Source: an uncultured Prevotella sp. (GTDB lineage: Bacteria > Bacteroidota > Bacteroidia > Bacteroidales > Bacteroidaceae). From it: a DNA stretch of 12,308 bases. This document shows, piece by piece, positions 1-4,463 of the stretch. The notes beneath the pieces are model-generated. The model was not told where the DNA came from. It was given only the letters and a program-made list of their open reading frames with translations, and ran no database searches. Location of the stretch: positions 1 to 12,308 of the forward strand of contig CAKOVA010000059.1 in NCBI GenBank assembly GCA_934120735.1, given 5' to 3'. Position 1 is the stretch's first letter, and every line of letters begins with the position of its first letter. The position numbers were made by a program, and so were the translations under genes.

Positions 1-64
1 TCAGCTGGTTTAGAGCATCTGCCTTACAAGCAGAGGGTCGGCGGTTCGAATCCGTCAACGCCCA
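1..64 (+). tRNA. tRNA-Val (UAC), 5' end cut off by the window
   Basis: Decodes GUN valine codons. The anticodon arm has stem 18-22 paired with 30-34 and the loop CTTACAA, with anticodon TAC at 25-27. The T arm contains the canonical GTTCGAAT. The 3' acceptor strand AACGCCC (57-63) is followed by discriminator A64. The next bases are CTGG, so CCA is not encoded and must be added after transcription, as is common in Bacteroidota. About 11 nucleotides are missing at the 5' end (the other acceptor strand and the start of the D stem). Identity rests on the anticodon and on resemblance of the arms to bacterial tRNA-Val. Confidence 0.95.
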
Positions 65-75
65 CTGGGGTGTTT

Positions 76-111
76 CCCTGTAATCCTTCGGGATTGCAGG
101 GATATTTTTTT
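76..111 (+). terminator. Rho-independent terminator of the tRNA-Val transcript
   Basis: A 10-bp stem (76-85 with 92-101, one G-U pair) closes over CTTCGG, a C-G closed UUCG tetraloop, and is followed by ATATTTTTTT to 111. It begins 12 bases after the tRNA end, so it probably ends the tRNA transcript. Confidence 0.9.
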
Positions 112-188
112 ACCATTACTCTATCATCACCTCGTTCGCCAAAGTTTTATCTATCAGTTAGTCAATGGGTTACAAAACCATTTTAATA

Positions 189-254
189 GCATTGAGTTTG
201 ATGCCCAATTGCATTGAGTTTGGCAGCCAATTGCATTGAGTTTGGTGGCCAATA
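189..254. repeat. Three tandem copies of a 22-bp repeat
   Basis: Units lie at 189-210, 211-232 and 233-254. Each begins GCATTGAGTTTG and ends with CCAAT followed by T or A. The middle of the unit varies (ATGC, GCAG, GTGG), while the first 12 bases are identical in all three. Unit length is constant. Function is not evident; it may be a short variable-number tandem repeat or a cluster of binding sites. Confidence 0.85.
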
Positions 255-285
255 GCCATGACTTTGTTTTTCATCCTCATATCAA

Positions 286-345
286 TCATTTGTTTCAACA
301 ACGAATTGAACCAATAAAACAAATTCGATTGTTTGAAATCAATGA
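286..345. repeat. Long imperfect inverted repeat (hairpin)
   Basis: The left arm 286-308 (starting TCATT, ending CGAATTG) pairs with the right arm 320-345 (starting CAAATTCG, ending AATGA). The loop is 11 bases (309-319). The pairing includes TCATT, TTTCAA, CAA and CGAATT blocks, interrupted by one small internal mismatch and three single-base bulges. It overlaps the start of the GAACGC palindrome. It could be a structured RNA, a relic of a miniature mobile element, or a recombination site. Confidence 0.6.
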
Positions 346-441
346 ACGCCAGCGTTCACAAAATCAAGTGAATTTAGCAAAGATGTGCAGCATGTTCATG
401 TGGGAAGTTTTGTTTCATTGGCAGAACGCTTGCGTTCATTG
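340..441. repeat. Pair of inverted GAACGC palindromes
   Basis: Two short palindromes occur: TGAACGC-CA-GCGTTCA at 343-358 and GAACGC-TT-GCGTTC at 424-437. With their flanks, segment 340-357 and segment 424-441 are inverted copies of each other at 17 of 18 positions. Each can fold alone, or they can pair with each other across about 66 bases. Possible roles are dyad protein-binding sites or ends of a small non-autonomous element. Confidence 0.65.
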
Positions 442-581
442 CTTTATTTACTTCATTCGTTACATTTGTTACATTTGTTGTTAAATAACATTGCCCTTCA
501 ATGAAAGAGCCGTAAAAACGGATGCCCCATTTTGATTCAAATTAACGAAAAATAGGACAACCCATGCTAATGCATTGGTAT

Positions 582-597
582 TATTTTTGTATTTTTG
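582..597 (+). promoter_or_regulatory. Tandem Bacteroidota -7 elements of the nnr promoter
   Basis: Two back-to-back octamers TATTTTTG (582-589 and 590-597) each match the Bacteroidota -7 consensus TAnnTTTG exactly. No clear TTTG -33 box lies at the expected spacing. Initiation from the downstream copy would fall close to the ATG at 603, giving an almost leaderless mRNA; the upstream copy would give a leader of only a few bases. The location also supports 603 rather than 564 as the nnr start, because an ATG at 564 would lie upstream of this promoter. Confidence 0.55.
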
Positions 598-602
598 CAA
601 GG

Positions 603-2120
603 ATGAAGATATTTACAAGTGCTCAGATACATGAGCTTGACCAACATACCATTGCGCACGAACCCATTAAAAGCATCGACTTGATGGAACGCGCAGCACA
701 GGCTTTAACCCAAGCCATTACCGATGAATGGACCGACCGCACGCCCGTCGTGGTGTTTGCCGGTCCGGGAAACAACGGAGGCGATGCGCTGGCCGTGGCT
801 CGCATGCTGACGGAAAAAGGTTACATGGTGAGTGTCTATCTGTTCAACACCAGCAACAAGCTGTCGGAAGACTGTGCCATCAACAAGAAACGTATCGTTG
901 AGGCGAAAAAAGCACACCTGTTCAAGGAGATTACGCTCAACTTTGAGCCGCCCACACTGGACGCAGACACCCTGGTGGTGGACGGTCTTTTTGGTTCGGG
1001 ACTTAACAAACCGCTCAACGGCGGCTTTGCCTCGCTGGTGAAATACATCAACCAGTCGGCTTGTCAGGTAGTGAGCATCGACCTACCATCGGGACTGCTG
1101 CCCGAGGACAACACGTTCAACGTGCGCACACATATCATCAAGGCCAACCTAACCCTGACGCTACAACAAAAGAAACTGGCCATGATGCTGCCAGACATGC
1201 AATGCTTCCTCGGCCGTGTAAAGGTGCTGGACATCCGGTTGTCCGAGGAGTTTATCAACAAGACGGATGCGACTTACACCATCTTAGAAGAGCAAGACGT
1301 GCGGCAAAAACTGCTCCATAGGCCCTGCACGGCGCACAAAGGCGACATGGGACACGCGCTCTTGGTGGCTGGCAGCTATGGCATGGCCGGCGCAGCCGTA
1401 CTGGCAACGAGGGCATGTCTGCGAGTCGGCGTGGGAAAGGTAACGGTATGCTCGCCCAAGCGCAACAACGACATCCTGCAAATCAGCGTACCGGAAGCGG
1501 TAATGCGCGCCGATGCCGACGAAAATGTGTTCAGCGAGCCGGTTGATACCGACGACTTTGACGCGTTGGGCATCGGTCCCGGACTGGGACAGGATGAGAC
1601 CACGGCCATCGCTATGATTGCACAAGTAAGGCGTGCACAGTGTCCTGTGGTCGTCGATGCCGATGCCTTGAACATGCTGGGTACGCACCGCGCATGGATG
1701 CAGCAGCTGCCCAAGAACATCATCCTGACGCCACACCCCAAAGAGTTCGACCGACTGGTGGGAAATACCTGTGGGGGTGGCTACGAAAGACTGCAAAAGG
1801 CCATCGAACTGGCCCAACGTCTGCATGGCTATGTGTTGCTGAAAGGGCATCACACGGCACTCTGTCTGCCCGACGGTCACGTCATCTTCAACGCCACCGG
1901 CAATGCGGGAATGGCTACGGCGGGCAGCGGCGACGTGCTAACAGGCATCATCACGGGACTGTCGGCGCGTGGCTACCAACCGGCTGATGCCTGCGCCGTG
2001 GGCATGTTCCTGCATGGACTAGCGGGCGACTTGGCCGCCAAAGAACTGGGACAGGAGAGCATGACGGCCGGCGACATCGTGCAATTCATCCCTCAAGCAT
2101 TCAAACGATTAAACGACTAA
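603..2120 (+). CDS. nnr: Bifunctional NAD(P)H-hydrate epimerase / ADP-dependent NAD(P)H-hydrate dehydratase
   Basis: Repairs damaged NADH and NADPH. The N-terminal NnrE (YjeF_N) domain interconverts R and S hydrates, and the C-terminal NnrD domain dehydrates the S form using ADP. The 505-residue product has the usual two-domain length. NnrE spans about 1-220, with GPGNNGGDALAVARML at 54-69, GLFGSGLNKPL at 128-138 and SIDLPSGL at 158-165. NnrD, a ribokinase-like fold, spans about 228-500, with HKGDMGHALLVAGS at 245-258, GIGPGLG at 323-329, VVDADALN at 350-357, LTPHPKEFDRL at 375-385, LLKGHHT at 412-418 and GNAGMATAGSGDVLTGI at 433-449. The GSGD segment is the nucleotide-site signature of the family. 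An in-frame ATG at 564 would add 13 atypical residues; MKIFTSAQ at 603 matches how family members normally begin. The coding sequence is GC-rich relative to its flanks. The next gene starts 3 bases after the stop, so the two are probably cotranscribed. Confidence 0.95.
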   Translation: MKIFTSAQIHELDQHTIAHEPIKSIDLMERAAQALTQAITDEWTDRTPVVVFAGPGNNGGDALAVARMLTEKGYMVSVYLFNTSNKLSEDCAINKKRIVEAKKAHLFKEITLNFEPPTLDADTLVVDGLFGSGLNKPLNGGFASLVKYINQSACQVVSIDLPSGLLPEDNTFNVRTHIIKANLTLTLQQKKLAMMLPDMQCFLGRVKVLDIRLSEEFINKTDATYTILEEQDVRQKLLHRPCTAHKGDMGHALLVAGSYGMAGAAVLATRACLRVGVGKVTVCSPKRNNDILQISVPEAVMRADADENVFSEPVDTDDFDALGIGPGLGQDETTAIAMIAQVRRAQCPVVVDADALNMLGTHRAWMQQLPKNIILTPHPKEFDRLVGNTCGGGYERLQKAIELAQRLHGYVLLKGHHTALCLPDGHVIFNATGNAGMATAGSGDVLTGIITGLSARGYQPADACAVGMFLHGLAGDLAAKELGQESMTAGDIVQFIPQAFKRLND

Positions 2121-2123
2121 AAC

Positions 2124-3170
2124 ATGAATAAGCTCATTTTATCAACCCTGTTTCTGGCCTTCTGCCATGCTACGGCACAGGCACAAATACCAACAGAGGG
2201 GGTTACTTACTTTCTTCCGAAGACGGCTTTGCGCTTCGCGTTGCTCATCGAGAAAACCACTTTCACGCCAGGTGAATACGCCCGATATTCTGAAAGATTC
2301 ATCAAAACGCCCGTAAACGACCAGCCTACGACGACTTACAGCATCGTGGCGACACAGATGGACACCTACGCGGTGCCCGATTCGGCCAAACAATTCACGG
2401 CTACCATCGACAAGAAACACAGCATTGTGAGTGTGAGCCGCGACCAAAACGGGGTCATCATGGCCGTGAACGACAAACCGAAGGCGGTGGAGAGCCAACC
2501 TGCGTTCAAGCCAGCGCAGAAGCCTTCGCCCATCGACCCGGCCAAATACATGACGGCAGAGATGTTGGCGGCGGGCAGTAGTGCCAAGACCGCCGAGCTG
2601 ATTGCACAGGACATTTACGACATTCGCGACAGTAAGAACCAGTTGTCGCGCGGCGAAGCCGAATTCATGCCAAAGGATGGCGAGCAACTGAAGATTATGC
2701 TGAACAACCTGAACGTGCAGGAAAAGGCCATGCTGCGGTTCTTCCAAGGCACCACAACCGTAGACACCATGCAGGTATTTGTTGACTATGTGCCGGCGAA
2801 AGAGGTGAACAAGGCGCTGCTCTTCCGCTTTTCCAAGCACTTGGGCATGGTGGACCAAGACGATTTGGGTGGCGCACCCTACTACATCAGCATTCAGGAT
2901 GAACAGGTAATGCCAACATTGAAGATGCCCGTGGAAGTGAAGAAAAGAGACAAGCGCGACGTGGGCATCAACGTAAATCTGCCGGGAAAAATCAAAATCA
3001 CGCTGTACAAAGAAGAACAACCGGCAGCCTCTTTTGAAACTTATGCAGCCCAGTTCGGCCGCGTGGAGAACCTCAGCGGCGAGCTGTGGGGCAAGAAATT
3101 CACCACGCACATCGTGCTAAACCCCGTGACCGGCAACGTGGAGCGCCTCGAAACCGAGGCTCTCGATTAA
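2124..3170 (+). CDS. DUF4831 family exported protein
   Basis: Function is unknown. The 348-residue product starts with a type I signal peptide: MNK, a hydrophobic stretch LILSTLFLAF, then cleavage probably after ATAQA at residue 20. Cys14 is not in a good lipobox because the residue before it is Phe, so a lipoprotein is unlikely. The mature N-terminus carries VTYFLPKTALRF (27-38) and TTFTPGEYARYSERF (45-59), the pattern I associate with DUF4831 proteins of Bacteroidota. The rest is soluble with no transmembrane segment, so it is probably periplasmic or surface-associated. It starts 3 bases after the nnr stop with no promoter in between, suggesting translational coupling within one operon. No functional link to NAD(P)H repair is evident. 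No terminator is visible after its stop; the repeat cluster begins about 200 bases further on. Confidence 0.82.
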   Translation: MNKLILSTLFLAFCHATAQAQIPTEGVTYFLPKTALRFALLIEKTTFTPGEYARYSERFIKTPVNDQPTTTYSIVATQMDTYAVPDSAKQFTATIDKKHSIVSVSRDQNGVIMAVNDKPKAVESQPAFKPAQKPSPIDPAKYMTAEMLAAGSSAKTAELIAQDIYDIRDSKNQLSRGEAEFMPKDGEQLKIMLNNLNVQEKAMLRFFQGTTTVDTMQVFVDYVPAKEVNKALLFRFSKHLGMVDQDDLGGAPYYISIQDEQVMPTLKMPVEVKKRDKRDVGINVNLPGKIKITLYKEEQPAASFETYAAQFGRVENLSGELWGKKFTTHIVLNPVTGNVERLETEALD

Positions 3171-3376
3171 TCAGAGCAGCGCAGGAACGCAGCCGAGTTA
3201 ATGGGCTTGGCATGCGAGAGGTAACAATTCGGCAATAAAAATCCAAATACTACTGCTTACACGGCATCGACAGAAAGCCCAACAATACATAGTCTGGCAT
3301 AACGACCCGCAAGCTATATACAGAGAAGAGTATCCCTTGAAATGCAACAAGCCCACCGCCATGTGCATTTGGGTAC

Positions 3377-3396
3377 GCACTGAAAAGGCAAAAGCA
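3377..3396 (+). repeat. Degenerate REP-like unit (GCCCT type)
   Basis: Matches the intact unit at 3577-3596 at 17 of 20 positions and keeps GGCAAAAGCA at its 3' end. The hairpin stem is disrupted (GCACT opposite AAGGC), so this looks like a decayed copy. It lies exactly 200 bases upstream of the intact one. Confidence 0.6.
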
Positions 3397-3440
3397 CAAA
3401 CTTCGGGACAACACTCTGGGTTACGATGCTCCGATAACAT

Positions 3441-3501
3441 GCGCCTCGAAGAGGCAAAAGCCTATAGCCCGGAGCGACAAATTGGATGATGACGCATCGC
3501 T
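3441..3501 (+). repeat. REP-like unit A (GCCTC type)
   Basis: Hairpin GCCTC-GAA-GAGGC (3443-3455) is followed immediately by the linker AAAAGCCTATAG and then CCCGG. A weaker second dyad, AGCGA (3473-3477) with TCGCT (3497-3501), follows. Bases 3441-3471 recur as a perfect 31-bp inverted copy at 3676-3706, so units A and E form a large dyad around the cluster. Confidence 0.85.
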
Positions 3502-3507
3502 AACGTT

Positions 3508-3552
3508 CGCCTCGAAGAGGCAAAAGCTTATAGCCCAGGGTATCACCCTGGG
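3508..3552 (+). repeat. REP-like unit B (GCCTC type) with second hairpin
   Basis: Bases 3508-3536 match unit A at 28 of 29 positions, including stem GCCTC-GAA-GAGGC (3509-3521) and linker AAAAGCTTATAG. A second hairpin follows directly: CCCAGGG (3534-3540) with CCCTGGG (3546-3552), loop TATCA. The unit therefore reads hairpin 1, constant linker, hairpin 2. Confidence 0.85.
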
Positions 3553-3573
3553 GTAAACATCCGTACGATGGCT

Positions 3574-3641
3574 TGCGCCCTGTAAGGGCAAAAGCACTAC
3601 ATATCAAAACATTACGCATGCTTTTGCCCTTACAGGGCGTA
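3574..3641. repeat. REP-like units C and D (GCCCT type), head-to-head
   Basis: Unit C (plus orientation) has hairpin GCCCT-GTA-AGGGC (3577-3589) followed by AAAAGCA. Unit D is its perfect 20-bp inverted copy at 3619-3638. Pairing extends outward to 3574-3641 with one G-U pair, giving a stem of about 23 bp and a 22-base loop if the pair folds together. The stem sequence differs from units A and B, but the pairing and the AAAAGC linker are kept. Confidence 0.87.
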
Positions 3642-3660
3642 TCCCCGCCCCCCACAATCA

Positions 3661-3706
3661 CCCGAGGCGTTGCCTCGGGCTATAGGCTTTTGCCTCTTCG
3701 AGGCGC
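3661..3706 (-). repeat. REP-like unit E (GCCTC type) with second hairpin, inverted
   Basis: Read on the minus strand it is GCGCCTCGAAGAGGC, then AAAAGCCTATAG, then a second hairpin CCCGAGGC-AAC-GCCTCGGG (plus-strand arms 3661-3668 and 3672-3679). The first 31 bases on the minus strand are identical to unit A. The second hairpin sits where unit B has its CCCAGGG hairpin, but with a different paired sequence. Confidence 0.87.
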
Positions 3707-3718
3707 ACATTACATTTA

Positions 3719-3892
3719 ATATTCAAACCAAATCAATATTTTCTATACGAACAATACAAACGACATTCATCACTAATCAAAACTTACTATGCGCACAATA
3801 AACACGATATTCAAACCAAACCAATATTGACCATACGAACAATACAAACGACATTCACCACAAATAAAGAATTATTGCCATCATGCGCAATA
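3719..3892. repeat. Two-copy direct repeat, 88-bp period, upstream of the transposase gene
   Basis: Copy 1 runs 3719-3800 and copy 2 runs 3807-3892. Both begin ATATTCAAACCAAA, continue with CAATATT and ATACGAACAATACAAACGAC at constant offset, and end with ATGCGCA...ATA, with a 4-base length difference and scattered substitutions near the end. The second copy ends 63 bases before the transposase ATG. It is AT-rich and unlike the GC-rich hairpin units, so it is a distinct element and possibly part of the transposase gene's control region or left end. Confidence 0.85.
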
Positions 3893-3955
3893 TCCAATTT
3901 AATAATACCACTTCACATAATCAACCAACCTTAACCTAACATCTTTTACAAAATC

Positions 3956-4411
3956 ATGTCGCAATCATTAACTAAAATCTATATACATCTTATATTTCAT
4001 GTAAAAACAACAAGTGCATTAATAAGGAAAATTGATTTGCCTCGTGTTCACCAATATATCGGACAACTAGTAAACACTACGGGGTGTAACGTTATACGTG
4101 TCGGTGGTATTGAAGACCATGTACATATACTGTTTGCTTTCAACAAGAATGAAACGATAGTCCATGTCGTAGAAGAGATTAAACGCAACAGCAGTAGGTG
4201 GATAAAAACGATAGACAACCATTATAAACAATTTGCATGGCAGGGAGGATATGCCGCATTCTCCGTCAGTCAATCTATGGTTAATCAAACATTAGCGTAT
4301 ATCAGTCAGCAGGCAGAACACCACAAGAAAATATCATTTCAAGAAGAATACACCCGCTTTCTGAAGCTTCATCATGTTGACTATGATGAAGAACAGGCGT
4401 TAACTGATTAG
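3956..4411 (+). CDS. IS200-like Y1 (HUH) transposase, RAYT-like
   Basis: A 151-residue single-domain Y1 transposase (Transposase_17 / TnpA-like), a family that cuts and rejoins single-stranded DNA at hairpins. The metal-binding HUH motif is DHVHILF, with His55 and His57. The catalytic tyrosine is most likely Tyr115 in YISQQAEHHKK, with Gln119 four residues later as expected. The C-terminus continues with the usual SFQEEYTRFL. The start at 3956 gives MSQSLTKIYIHLIFH, the typical beginning. Length and catalytic residues are intact, so it may be active. No TnpB partner and no matching right-end element are visible in the 52 bases before the convergent bglX stop. Its position directly 3' of the hairpin-repeat cluster suggests it is a REP-associated tyrosine transposase rather than a free IS200. 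It is clearly AT-richer than nnr. Domestication is an inference; an ordinary IS200/IS605-family copy remains possible. Confidence 0.92.
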   Translation: MSQSLTKIYIHLIFHVKTTSALIRKIDLPRVHQYIGQLVNTTGCNVIRVGGIEDHVHILFAFNKNETIVHVVEEIKRNSSRWIKTIDNHYKQFAWQGGYAAFSVSQSMVNQTLAYISQQAEHHKKISFQEEYTRFLKLHHVDYDEEQALTD

Positions 4412-4463
4412 GTGGGCGGCGGCAAATCACCGTCACCCATCTCACCGATGCGGCCACTTTATC

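Larger units (their letters stand above)
112..581. other. Gene-free, repeat-rich spacer between tRNA-Val and nnr
   Basis: I see no convincing gene in this stretch. An 82-codon frame at 236-484 would need a TTG start inside a tandem repeat and has a composition unlike a real protein. The stretch holds a 22-bp triple tandem repeat, a long imperfect hairpin and two related palindromes, listed separately. It is AT-rich compared with nnr. tRNA 3' flanks are frequent integration sites, but no integrase gene or flanking direct repeat of the tRNA end is visible here. Confidence 0.6.
3171..3955. other. Intergenic region filled with REP-like and direct repeats
   Basis: About 785 bases lie between the DUF4831 gene and the transposase gene. 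From 3171 to about 3375 I see no repeat or gene. From 3377 to 3706 lies a mosaic of hairpin repeats in both orientations, and from 3719 to 3892 a two-copy direct repeat. A frame without any start is open from 3202 to about 3488 and reads into the first repeat unit (giving RLEEAKAYSPERQIG); it is probably not a gene. Such repeat-derived peptides may appear in databases as spurious hypothetical proteins. Confidence 0.7.

Noticed and set aside
189..254. Tandem repeat considered as a CRISPR array
   Set aside because: Unit length is 22 with no 25-40 base unique spacers, and no cas gene is nearby.
236..484. 82-codon frame downstream of the tandem repeat
   Set aside because: It needs a TTG start inside the 22-bp repeat, runs through palindromes, and has a Cys/Phe/Ile-rich tail with no recognisable motif. 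I read it as non-coding.
564..602. 13-residue N-terminal extension of nnr from ATG 564
   Set aside because: The residues are unlike the family's N-terminus, and the promoter-like TATTTTTG boxes lie within this segment.
1284..1880. Long minus-strand frames opposite nnr and the DUF4831 gene
   Set aside because: They are antisense shadows of GC-rich coding sequence; the plus-strand products have clear family motifs and these do not.
3198..3488. Open frames on both strands upstream of the repeat cluster
   Set aside because: The plus-strand frame has no start codon and reads into repeat unit A; the minus-strand 80-codon frame has no motif. Neither shows a protein family signature.
4412..4463. 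Bidirectional terminator between the transposase gene and bglX
   Set aside because: Some complementary GC-rich segments exist, but there is no clean stem with a T tract on either strand.
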